From NCBI GenBank assembly GCA_016872195.1, contig VHAT01000016.1, positions 1-50,735 of the forward strand: a stretch of 50,735 bases of DNA, read 5' to 3'. A model generated the notes under the pieces. The model ran no database searches and was not told where the DNA came from. It worked only from the letters and a program-made list of their open reading frames with translations. The position numbers were made by a program, and so were the translations under genes. Shown here in pieces: positions 24,688 to 32,028 of this stretch (position 1 is the stretch's first letter; every line of letters begins with the position of its first letter). The DNA comes from Sphingomonadales bacterium (GTDB lineage: Bacteria > Bacteroidota > Bacteroidia > Chitinophagales > Chitinophagaceae).

Positions 24688-25770
24688 TTATTCTTCAATA
24701 GCCTCATCCTTTGCATTGGCAAGCATGGCACGAGAAGCTTTGCGTAAGGGATTTTTTCTATTCTCGGCGTAACCCTTTCTTCTGTTGATGATATCGATAC
24801 ATTCATACAAGGCCAGTAAGAAGGAGCTGGGATCGGCTTTGCTTTTTCCGGCAATATCAAAGGCCACGCCATGATCGGGCGAGGTACGAACCGCCGGCAA
24901 ACCGGCTGTGTAGTTGACGCCTTCGCCGCTGGCCAGTGTTTTAAAAGGGATCAGTCCCTGGTCGTGATACATGGCCAACACCGCATCAAAATGCTCAAAA
25001 CTTCTGCGGGCAAAAAATGCATCGGCGCTATACGGTCCTACGGCCAGGATATTATTATTCTTGGCTTCTTTAATGGCCGGACGAATCTGCGTCTCCTCTT
25101 CTTTTCCGATCAGCCCCTCATCTCCGGCATGTGGATTGAGTCCTAGTACCGCAATTCTCGGTTTATCGATACCAAAATCTTTTTGCAAGCTTTGTTGTAG
25201 GAGCATCAACTTACTTACTATTTTTTCTTTGGAGAGTGTAGAGGCCACTTCTCCGACCGGTACATGTTCTGTTACCAGACCCACTCTGAAATCGCCGGAA
25301 CAAAGTAGCATCACTACGTCTTTGGCACCGAACATCTGTTGTAAATAAGGGGTATGACCGGTGTAAGAAAAATCGGCCGATTGAATATTTTTTTTATGGA
25401 GAGGGGCCGTCAATAATCCATCGATCTGCCCTTGCTTTAGAGCGGCTACGGCCGATTGCAACGAAATAGCTGCATACCGTCCACCCGTATCGGTCAGTTG
25501 ACCGGGATGGATCTCTACATCCTCTTCCCAGCAATTGAACAAGTTGACCTGCTTGGCTTGCAGGCGATTCAGTTCTTTAGTTTGGGCATAGTTAAAGTTG
25601 TATTCGGTCAAGCCTTTGCGATAAAAGTTGATGGCTTTGTTCGAGGCAAAGATCACCGGCGTGCAGTGATCGAGTAGACGACTATCGGAAAAGGTCTTAA
25701 TAATAAGTTCTATGCCAATGCCGTTGAGGTCGCCACACGTAATGCCGATAATAGGTTTGGGAGTATTCAT
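24688..25770 (-). CDS. pdxA: 4-hydroxythreonine-4-phosphate dehydrogenase
   Basis: 360 aa. It opens with IGITCGDLNGIGIELIIK, the PdxA variant of the GDPxGIGPE motif. The metal and substrate histidines are expected in APLHKKNI, TGHTPYL and MYHDQGLIPFK, all present. GEGVNYTAGLPAVRTSPDHGVAFD is the C-terminal family signature. The enzyme oxidises 4-phosphohydroxy-threonine in the DXP-dependent route to pyridoxal 5'-phosphate. It is transcribed away from rsmA, with 63 nt between the starts; a 7-of-8 match to the -7 box (TAATTTTA, minus strand, 25786-25793) lies 15 nt upstream. Confidence 0.96.
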   Translation of the reverse strand: MNTPKPIIGITCGDLNGIGIELIIKTFSDSRLLDHCTPVIFASNKAINFYRKGLTEYNFNYAQTKELNRLQAKQVNLFNCWEEDVEIHPGQLTDTGGRYAAISLQSAVAALKQGQIDGLLTAPLHKKNIQSADFSYTGHTPYLQQMFGAKDVVMLLCSGDFRVGLVTEHVPVGEVASTLSKEKIVSKLMLLQQSLQKDFGIDKPRIAVLGLNPHAGDEGLIGKEEETQIRPAIKEAKNNNILAVGPYSADAFFARRSFEHFDAVLAMYHDQGLIPFKTLASGEGVNYTAGLPAVRTSPDHGVAFDIAGKSKADPSSFLLALYECIDIINRRKGYAENRKNPLRKASRAMLANAKDEAIEE

Positions 25771-25820
25771 GAAGTGGTATTGCTGTAAAATTAACGAAAT
25801 ATCACCTGGTATAATACGAT

Positions 25821-25828
25821 TACATTTG
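25821..25828 (+). promoter_or_regulatory. -7 promoter element of rsmA
   Basis: TACATTTG is an exact match, ending 5 nt before the ATG at 25834, implying a leaderless transcript. Confidence 0.6.
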
Positions 25829-25833
25829 CAGGG

Positions 25834-26601
25834 ATGTACACGCTAAAAAAATCACTCGGTCAACATTTTTTGCGAGATGAGAATATCGTGCGTAAGATCA
25901 TCGGAGCCTTACAGGAACATTCCTTTACACAATTGCTCGAGGTGGGCCCGGGAGGCGGGGCGCTGACCCGCCATTTACTGTCCCTTCCCGGAGTTGATCT
26001 TAAGGCTGTAGAGCTCGATAAAGAAAAGGTGGCCTATCTCCTGGAGCACTACCCGGCCTTGGAAGGTCGTCTCTTGCAGCAAGATTTTTTGAAAATGGAC
26101 ATTCCTTTTTCGACTCCCTTTACCGTTGTAGGTAATTTTCCATACAATATTTCGAGTCAGATCTTATTTACCATGGTCGATTGGTGCGTACAATTGCAAA
26201 GCATGGTCGGTATGTTTCAAAAAGAGGTTGCCCAGCGCGCGGCCGCCAAGCCCGGTTCTAAGACCTATGGTGTCTTATCGGTTTTGATCCAAGCGTTTTT
26301 TACCGTAGAATATCTCTTTGATGTAGCACCCGGTTGTTTCGATCCGCCCCCAAAAGTGATGAGTGGGGTCATCCGCCTGATCCCCCGAGAGCAACCCCCG
26401 GCAATGCGTAGTGCCGCTGACTTTACGCTATTGGTCAAAACGGCCTTTGGGCAAAGAAGAAAAACGCTTCGTAATGCGCTTAAGCCGTTGTTCGATGCCC
26501 AGGTACTGGCGGATCCCTTTTTTGACCAGCGCGCGGAACGACTACATGTCGAGGATTTTGGCGCACTGAGTTTTCGCATGCGGACCAACCCCAATGCGTA
26601 A
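25834..26601 (+). CDS. rsmA: 16S rRNA dimethyladenosine transferase
   Basis: 255 aa, the usual length. KKSLGQHFLRDENIV is the family N-terminus, the S-adenosylmethionine loop is LEVGPGGGALTRHLL (36-49), and the catalytic NxPY-type motif is GNFPYNIS (101-104). PPKVMSGVIRL and FGQRRKTLRNAL are typical of the C-terminal domain. It dimethylates two adjacent adenines in the 3'-terminal hairpin of 16S rRNA late in small-subunit assembly (also called ksgA). It starts a plus-strand run with the dehydrogenase gene 12 nt downstream. Confidence 0.97.
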   Translation: MYTLKKSLGQHFLRDENIVRKIIGALQEHSFTQLLEVGPGGGALTRHLLSLPGVDLKAVELDKEKVAYLLEHYPALEGRLLQQDFLKMDIPFSTPFTVVGNFPYNISSQILFTMVDWCVQLQSMVGMFQKEVAQRAAAKPGSKTYGVLSVLIQAFFTVEYLFDVAPGCFDPPPKVMSGVIRLIPREQPPAMRSAADFTLLVKTAFGQRRKTLRNALKPLFDAQVLADPFFDQRAERLHVEDFGALSFRMRTNPNA

Positions 26602-26613
26602 TTTTGTCGTTCC

Positions 26614-27570
26614 TTGTCTAGCAATCAACATACAGGAAAAGTGATCATTACCGGTCAGGCTCATCCCCTGCTTGCAGCGGAACTTTCCGCGATGGGTTAC
26701 ACGGTAGTGGATGCTCCGCATATTCTTTACAGCGAAGTAGTAGAGACCATACGCGACGTGGTAGGGTTAGTGGTTACCACCCGAATTAAGGTCGACCGTG
26801 CCCTCTTACAGCAAGCTGCGCAACTTCGCTGGATCGGACGCTTGGGGAGCGGTATGGAATTGATCGATACAGTTTTTGCAGCTGAAAAAGGAATCCGGTG
26901 TTTTAGCAGTCCCGAGGGAAATCGCCTTGCTGTAGCGGAGCACGCATTGGGTATGTTATTGTCGGTCTTACACCGGATCGATTGGTCGTATCGCGAGATA
27001 CAGCAAGGAATGTGGAATCGAAATGAAAATCGTGGTGTAGAGTTGAGTGGTCAGTGCGTAGGCATTATTGGATATGGACATACCGGGCAACAACTAGCCA
27101 GTTTACTTAACTCCTTTGGCGTTACCGTATTGGCCAATGATATTCATAAATCGGGGTATAGCACTGGACGTATTCACGAGGCGTCGCTTGCTGAGATCGC
27201 AGCACGTTGTAGTGTTATCAGTTTTCATGTGCCGCTCAATGCAGGTACCAAGGGTATGGCCAATACTACTTTTTTTAATTCTTTGCAGCAGGCACCTGTT
27301 CTCGTCAATACCTCGAGAGGAGAGGTGGTAGAGCTACCTGCATTGGTGGAGGCCTTAGAAAAGGGTCAGTTATCCGGAGCTGCCTTGGATGTTTTACCCA
27401 ATGAGAATCTGGCTTCTTATCAACCTGATGAAAATCAATTATTACAGCGATTAATTCAACGTCCTAATGTGGTACTGACTCCACATATTGCTGGCTATAG
27501 CCGCGAGTCTTTCGAAAAAATGAGTCGCGTTTTGCTCGAAAAATTACGCGGGGGCACTGCTGGCTCCTGA
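26614..27570 (+). CDS. D-isomer-specific 2-hydroxyacid dehydrogenase (phosphoglycerate dehydrogenase-like)
   Basis: 318 aa. NAD-binding motif GIIGYGHTGQQLASLL in the middle; the catalytic trio is Arg in VNTSRGEVVE, Glu in DVLPNENL and His in LTPHIAGYS. The split substrate domain surrounds the Rossmann fold as usual. It lacks the C-terminal ACT domain of the long SerA form, so either it is the short 3-phosphoglycerate dehydrogenase type found in many Bacteroidota or it acts on another 2-hydroxyacid. The TTG start at 26614 lies 12 nt after rsmA; a GTG at 26641 is an alternative that removes nine residues. Confidence 0.85.
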   Translation: MSSNQHTGKVIITGQAHPLLAAELSAMGYTVVDAPHILYSEVVETIRDVVGLVVTTRIKVDRALLQQAAQLRWIGRLGSGMELIDTVFAAEKGIRCFSSPEGNRLAVAEHALGMLLSVLHRIDWSYREIQQGMWNRNENRGVELSGQCVGIIGYGHTGQQLASLLNSFGVTVLANDIHKSGYSTGRIHEASLAEIAARCSVISFHVPLNAGTKGMANTTFFNSLQQAPVLVNTSRGEVVELPALVEALEKGQLSGAALDVLPNENLASYQPDENQLLQRLIQRPNVVLTPHIAGYSRESFEKMSRVLLEKLRGGTAGS

Positions 27571-27593
27571 GCCATCACCTGTTTGGATTTTTG

Positions 27594-27601
27594 TATATTT
27601 G
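27594..27601 (+). promoter_or_regulatory. -7 promoter element of greA
   Basis: TATATTTG is an exact TAnnTTTG match located 69 nt before the greA ATG, upstream of the hairpin at 27614-27652. It would give a leader of about 65 nt. Confidence 0.55.
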
Positions 27602-27613
27602 CCTTTAAATACT

Positions 27614-27652
27614 GCAACGCTTCGGTTTCGCTGAGGCGTTGCTCTTTTTTTT
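27614..27652 (+). terminator. Terminator-type hairpin in the greA leader
   Basis: GCAACGCTTC (27614-27623) pairs with GAGGCGTTGC (27633-27642), ten pairs with one T-G wobble around a 9-nt loop, followed by TC and eight T (27645-27652). It either ends the dehydrogenase transcript or, since a promoter element lies upstream of it, attenuates greA. Confidence 0.8.
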
Positions 27653-27670
27653 GTGAGTTAAACCGTAAGT

Positions 27671-28147
27671 ATGAGTACGATTCAGTATGTAACCCAAGAG
27701 ACCTTAGACCAAATGAAGGCCGAGTTGCAGCGAATGAAAGCGGTAGATCGCCCTGCTGCCAGCCGCGCAATTGCCGAGGCGCGTGAAAAGGGAGACCTGA
27801 AGGAGAATGCCGAATACGATGCTGCCAAAGAAGCCCAGGGTATCTTAGAGGCCCGTATTGCCGCACTCGAGGGAGCCCTTGCCAATGTTCGTATTTTGGA
27901 TATTTCTTCTATTGATACCAGTAAGGTATCTATCTTAACCCAGGTAACGCTCACTAACCTGAAGACCAATAAGCAAGTGGTCTATAAAGTGGTCAGTGAA
28001 AAGGAAGCCGATCTAAAAGCGGGCAAGATATCCGTAACCTCTCCCATTGGTAAAGGAATACTGGGAAAAAAAGTAGGGGAGACGGCCGAGGTACAAGCAC
28101 CTGCCGGTGTCTTGAATTTTCGCATAGACGCCATTACGGCTGGGTAA
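27671..28147 (+). CDS. greA: Transcription elongation factor GreA
   Basis: 158 aa, the standard length. The N-terminal coiled coil contains VTQETLDQMKAELQRM, and its tip has the acidic motif KGDLKENAEYDAAKE, whose Asp and Glu coordinate the magnesium in RNA polymerase's active site. The C-terminal FKBP-like domain ends SPIGKGILGKKVGETAEV. GreA enters the secondary channel of stalled RNA polymerase and stimulates cleavage of backtracked RNA. The leader carries a terminator-type hairpin. The HIT gene follows 25 nt downstream. Confidence 0.97.
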   Translation: MSTIQYVTQETLDQMKAELQRMKAVDRPAASRAIAEAREKGDLKENAEYDAAKEAQGILEARIAALEGALANVRILDISSIDTSKVSILTQVTLTNLKTNKQVVYKVVSEKEADLKAGKISVTSPIGKGILGKKVGETAEVQAPAGVLNFRIDAITAG

Positions 28148-28172
28148 GCCATAACGATCAATTTTTGATGCC

Positions 28173-28565
28173 ATGACCATTTTTTCAAAGATCATCAACG
28201 GCGAGTTAGCCTGTTACAAGATAGCAGAGAACGATCTGTTTCTTGCTTTTTTAGATGTATTCCCATTGCGCGAGGGGCATGTATTAGTGGTGCCTAAAAT
28301 CGAAGTAGACAAAGTATTTGATCTTCCAGAGTCTTATTTGTCTTCGATGCTGGTCTTTGCTCGGCCCATCGCCAAGGCCATCGAAAAAGCCTTTCCTTGT
28401 AATCGCTGTGGTATTTCCGTGATCGGACTTGAGGTGCCGCATGCGCATATGCATTTGATCCCCATCAATACCTCTAATGACCTGAACTTTGCGCAGCCCG
28501 GCAAACAAAAGGCCAGCGATGAGCAACTTCGTGCGGTTCAGCAGCGCATCATGGCTTTTTGCTGA
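28173..28565 (+). CDS. HIT family nucleotide hydrolase/transferase
   Basis: 130 aa single-domain protein. The histidine triad is PHAHMHLIP (90-97), where the middle histidine is the nucleophile. FSKIINGELACYKI at the start and PLREGHVLVVPK in the middle are typical. HIT proteins cleave nucleotide-phosphoramidate or dinucleoside-polyphosphate bonds. It probably shares a transcript with greA. Its stop is 2 nt from that of ruvC on the other strand. The exact substrate is unknown. Confidence 0.93.
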   Translation: MTIFSKIINGELACYKIAENDLFLAFLDVFPLREGHVLVVPKIEVDKVFDLPESYLSSMLVFARPIAKAIEKAFPCNRCGISVIGLEVPHAHMHLIPINTSNDLNFAQPGKQKASDEQLRAVQQRIMAFC

Positions 28566-28567
28566 GT

Positions 28568-29236
28568 TTATTTTTTTTGGATTCGTTGCGGATTGGCCTC
28601 GATAAAGTCGGCCCATCCTTTTTTACTATTCTTTTTTTGTGGAGAGCGTTTTCGAGTAGCGCTACCCGCACCAACCCCATTGGGATTTTTGCTTGTGGGC
28701 AGGGAGCTAATTCCTGCTCTGACCATTGTGCGAGCCCCAGTGGCCACTTGGTTATGGTATTCGTAGTAATGACATAATGCAACGGCTACTGCATCGGTAG
28801 CATCAAAATGTTTAGGACTGTCTTTGAATCGTAAGATGGTCTGAAGCATTTTCATGACCTGCTCTTTATTAGCATTACCATTGCCGGTAACGGCCTGCTT
28901 AACTTTTTTAGGGGAGTACTCGGTTACTTCTAATCCATGCCGCATGGCGGCCGCAATGGCTACGCCCTGGGCTCTTCCCAGCTTCAGCATACTTTGGACA
29001 TTCTTTCCAAAAAAGGGGGCTTCGATAGCAAAATCAGTGGGTGAGAATTGAGTAACAAGGCCGCTCACGGTATTAAAGATCAGTTGCAGTCGCTTATGGT
29101 TGTCTTTTATCTTACCGGGTTTTAATACTCCCAGATCGAGCAAGATGGGTTTTCGGTCAACTATCTTAATAAGGCCGTATCCCATTACTACCGTACCTGG
29201 GTCGATCCCCAGAATTATTTTGCCAGTCTTTTGCAC
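28568..29236 (-). CDS. ruvC: Holliday junction resolvase RuvC with basic C-terminal tail
   Basis: 222 aa from a GTG start. The four RuvC acidic residues are visible: Asp12 in LGIDPGT, Glu72 in AIEAPFF, and the pair Asp145/Asp148 in HFDATDAVAVALCH, with the conserved histidine at 143. It resolves four-way junctions in recombination with RuvAB. Canonical RuvC is about 170-190 aa; here roughly 55 residues follow the last catalytic helix, rich in Lys, Arg and Ser and ending WADFIEANPQRIQKK. The frame is open to a TTG at 29284, but that would overlap the divergent gene, and the fold starts at KIILGIDPG, so GTG at 29236 is preferred. Confidence 0.92.
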   Translation of the reverse strand: MQKTGKIILGIDPGTVVMGYGLIKIVDRKPILLDLGVLKPGKIKDNHKRLQLIFNTVSGLVTQFSPTDFAIEAPFFGKNVQSMLKLGRAQGVAIAAAMRHGLEVTEYSPKKVKQAVTGNGNANKEQVMKMLQTILRFKDSPKHFDATDAVAVALCHYYEYHNQVATGARTMVRAGISSLPTSKNPNGVGAGSATRKRSPQKKNSKKGWADFIEANPQRIQKK

Positions 29237-29241
29237 CCCGC

Positions 29242-29257
29242 CTTGTATTTTTACAAG
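29242..29257. promoter_or_regulatory. 16-bp palindrome between divergent ruvC and membrane-protein starts
   Basis: CTTGTA (29242-29247), TTTT, TACAAG (29252-29257) is a perfect 6-bp inverted repeat in the 25-bp gap between the two start codons. It includes 7-of-8 -7-like sequences on the plus strand (TATTTTTA). It may be a shared operator. Confidence 0.4.
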
Positions 29258-29261
29258 ATTA

Positions 29262-30299
29262 ATGAAGCTCTCTCGATTCAGCAAAATCTTTCTGCGTTAT
29301 CTGCCAGGCCCCTTGTTGATGGTGGTGCTCTGCTGGATCATTTGGCTACAACTCGGTAAGCAAGATAATCTTGAATTACTGCCCTCGCTTTTGGAAAAAG
29401 CAGTACAGGGTAGTGGGCTGCTCCTACTGATCGGCATTTTCCTGCTGATGCTATTGAATTGGCTGATCGAATCGATAAAGTGGAAGATCGCCATTGCCTC
29501 GGTGCAGACCATTTCGCTATTTCGGGCCTTTAAGGCCGTGCTATCGGGTTTGTCTTTCTCGGTGAGTTTGCCCAATCGTATTGGGGAATATGTGGGCCGG
29601 GTGCTTTATCTCGATCCTTCGCACCGGGTAGCTGCTATTTCCGTAACCGTGGTCTCTAGTTTTAGTCAGTTGATCGTTACCGTGGCAATGGGTCTTGTCG
29701 GATGGATAGCGGCTCTTCCTGTTTTGACCACGCAGCAGCCCTGGCTAGCCAATTTGTGGTGGTGGGTGCTGTTGGTGATCGGTTTTCTGTTATTGGTATT
29801 GTTGCTCTTGTATTTTAAGGTCAGTAACCTTTATGCATGGTTACAACAGCGTTTGTTGTATCCCACCTCTGCCTGGTCGCTCCGGTTTAAAAAATGGCTG
29901 GAGGCTCTTGAAACTTGTACGCCCTACGTTTTGCGAACCTTATTATCCTTGTCTTTACTCCGATATGGTATTTTTTTAGTACAATATTTTATGGCCTATC
30001 AGCTCTTTCTGGTACCGCTTTCGGGGATGGACCTTTTTGTTACCGTTTCACTTAGTTTTTTGACCTTGGCGGTTGTGCCTACTTTTGCCATTGCCGAGAT
30101 CGGATTACGCGGCGCTGTGGGTATTTGGATCGCTGGTTGGTTTGTTGGGGCCTCAGCCGGGGTCGACGGTTCCACAGCCGGTATCTTGCTGACCGCCATG
30201 CTGATTTGGATCACCAATCTGATACTACCGGCCCTGGTGGGCGCGTTATTGATGACTGGAGTTCGTAACCTTTTTAACATCAGAGATGAAGCTGAATAG
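29262..30299 (+). CDS. Lysylphosphatidylglycerol-synthase-type transmembrane protein (flippase-like domain)
   Basis: 345 aa with about eight membrane segments. The conserved pieces are LNWLIESIKWKIAI followed by FRAFKAVLSGLSFSVSLPNRIGEYVGRVLYL, the family segment around the S-x-x-x-P-x-R-x-G-E motif, and later TLAVVPTFAIAEIGLRGAVGIW. This is the membrane domain of the UPF0104/LPG-synthase group, without the C-terminal aminoacyl-transferase domain. Members are thought to move lipids or isoprenoid-linked sugars. The ATG at 29262 (MKLSRFSKIF) starts right before the first helix. It overlaps the next gene by 14 nt. Confidence 0.85.
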   Translation: MKLSRFSKIFLRYLPGPLLMVVLCWIIWLQLGKQDNLELLPSLLEKAVQGSGLLLLIGIFLLMLLNWLIESIKWKIAIASVQTISLFRAFKAVLSGLSFSVSLPNRIGEYVGRVLYLDPSHRVAAISVTVVSSFSQLIVTVAMGLVGWIAALPVLTTQQPWLANLWWWVLLVIGFLLLVLLLLYFKVSNLYAWLQQRLLYPTSAWSLRFKKWLEALETCTPYVLRTLLSLSLLRYGIFLVQYFMAYQLFLVPLSGMDLFVTVSLSFLTLAVVPTFAIAEIGLRGAVGIWIAGWFVGASAGVDGSTAGILLTAMLIWITNLILPALVGALLMTGVRNLFNIRDEAE

Positions 30300-31098
30300 T
30301 CTGATCTTGTCCTTGTTGCTGCTTGTTTACCAGGGGGGAGAAAGTTTTTCTCAGTCAGCAAGTAGCAATCTGTTTTGTGGCACCCGCAATACCGCATTTA
30401 AGGGCGATGAACGCATTACCTACTCTGTTTACTATACCGTTATAGGACTTTATATCAATGCCGGCACTGCTGTTTTTAGTACCCGACTCGAAAAACTAAA
30501 TAATAAACCCGTATATCATGTGGTAGGTACCGGTACCACTAATCCCTCTTATGATTGGGTATATCGGGTACGCGATCGATACGAAAGCTATATTGATACC
30601 GCTACCTTACAGCCCCTTCGTTTTATTCGCGATGTAAATGAGGGAGGATATAAGATCAAGCAACAATATGAGTTTAATAAAACCACCAATATTGCCTCGA
30701 CTACAAAGGGCGATCATAAAGTGCCCGCTTGCGTACAAGATGTATTGAGTGCTATTTATTATGCGCGAAATATCGATTTTAGCAAGGCCAAGCCAGACGA
30801 GAAGATACCGTTTTCTCTTTTCTTGGATTACGAGGTATTCAACATGTACATCCGTTATTTGGGAAGGGAGACTATCAAGACCCGCTATGGTACTTTTCGG
30901 ACCATTAAGTTTAAGCCCTTGTTAGTGAAGGGAACCATTTTTGAGGGAGGAGAGAATATGACCGTTTGGGTTACCGACGATCAAAATCGAATTCCCGTTC
31001 GGATCGAGAGTCCGATTGTGGTAGGAAAAGTAAAGGTCGATATGATGAGCTATGCCAATATCCGCTATCCGCTGCACTCCTTGGTTTCGTTGCGCTAA
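30286..31098 (+). CDS. DUF3108 domain secreted protein
   Basis: 270 aa. It begins with a signal peptide (residues 1-23, ending SFSQS) and then FKGDERITYSVYYTVIGLYINAGTAVF, the DUF3108 opening. The rest is beta-rich: DWVYRVRDRYESYID, then VWVTDDQNRIPVRIESPIVVGKVKVDMMSY, a pattern of a periplasmic half-barrel like LolA. The 14-nt overlap with the membrane-protein gene upstream means the two are cotranscribed. Function unknown; the pairing suggests the envelope or lipid handling. Confidence 0.85.
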   Translation: MKLNSLILSLLLLVYQGGESFSQSASSNLFCGTRNTAFKGDERITYSVYYTVIGLYINAGTAVFSTRLEKLNNKPVYHVVGTGTTNPSYDWVYRVRDRYESYIDTATLQPLRFIRDVNEGGYKIKQQYEFNKTTNIASTTKGDHKVPACVQDVLSAIYYARNIDFSKAKPDEKIPFSLFLDYEVFNMYIRYLGRETIKTRYGTFRTIKFKPLLVKGTIFEGGENMTVWVTDDQNRIPVRIESPIVVGKVKVDMMSYANIRYPLHSLVSLR

Positions 31099-31110
31099 CT
31101 ATCCCTAATT

Positions 31111-32028
31111 CTATTCTAATTCTTTCAACGAAAAGAACCGATCTGGGCGAATTCCTTTTTCGGTACGAGTCAATGTACAGCATTCCTGTTCGCGGTCGTG
31201 CTCAAAGAAGAGGATATAGTTTTGGGCAAGAGCCTCCTCTAAAAAAACTTTCTTCTCTTGCAAACTGACCAGCGGAAACATATCGTAAGCCATTACGTAG
31301 GGTAAAGGAATATGACCGGCCGAAGGAAGCAGATCGGCCATAAACACGATCGTGTGGTTACGGTAGCGAATTTGCGGGAGCATCATAGCCCTTGTATGAC
31401 CATTGGCAAAACGGATATCAATATGCTCCGTAAATGGAGTAGTGCCCAGGGTCTTCAGCGAGGGCCCTTCTTCTGTAAAAGAAGCCCGGCCACCAAATCG
31501 TATTCCCGCTGTCTTATCATCGGGCATATCGATCATCGAAAGTTGTCCGCCCTCTTTGATGGGTAAAATATTTTCTGTTAAGAACGATGCTTTTTCTCTG
31601 TCATTGGGTTGAACCGCCCAGTTCCAATGTTCGGGATTGGTCCAGACGCGTGCCGATGGAAAGGCGGCTACCAAGCGGTCTCCCTGGCGGGCGATCGTTC
31701 CTCCGCAGTGATCAAAATGAAGATGTGTCTGAATGATATCGGTAATATCGTTTCGGGTAAAGCCATGCGCGGCGAGTGAACTATCGAGGGTATCATTACC
31801 ATGTAAACCATAGTGACCAAAGAACTTGGCATCTTGTTTTGTACCCAGTCCGGTATCGACCAAGATCAGCCGATCGCCCTCTTCGATGAGCAGACAACGT
31901 AGTGCCCAAGAACAAAGATTGTTTTCATCGGCCGGGTTGATCTTATTCCAAATGCTTTTAGGCACCACACCGAACATGGCGCCGCCATCTAACTTAAAGA
32001 ATCCGGTATTAATGCTATACAAGCGCAT
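31111..32028 (-). CDS. MBL-fold metallo-hydrolase
   Basis: 305 aa. The dinuclear metal motif HxHxDH is THLHFDHCGGT (His102, His104, Asp106, His107). Further ligands should be in NPEHW, FANGHTRAMM and FEHDRE. The pattern with a leading strand and VDTGLGTK resembles the group that includes lactonases and similar hydrolases, but the substrate cannot be told. Its start overlaps the stop of the MFS transporter gene by 14 nt, so they are cotranscribed, transporter first. Confidence 0.9.
   Translation of the reverse strand: MRLYSINTGFFKLDGGAMFGVVPKSIWNKINPADENNLCSWALRCLLIEEGDRLILVDTGLGTKQDAKFFGHYGLHGNDTLDSSLAAHGFTRNDITDIIQTHLHFDHCGGTIARQGDRLVAAFPSARVWTNPEHWNWAVQPNDREKASFLTENILPIKEGGQLSMIDMPDDKTAGIRFGGRASFTEEGPSLKTLGTTPFTEHIDIRFANGHTRAMMLPQIRYRNHTIVFMADLLPSAGHIPLPYVMAYDMFPLVSLQEKKVFLEEALAQNYILFFEHDREQECCTLTRTEKGIRPDRFFSLKELE

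Noticed and set aside
29100-29261. N-terminal extension of the LPG-synthase-like gene
   Set aside because: It is antisense to the conserved catalytic start of ruvC and contains no hydrophobic segment of its own; the ATG at 29262 precedes the first helix directly.
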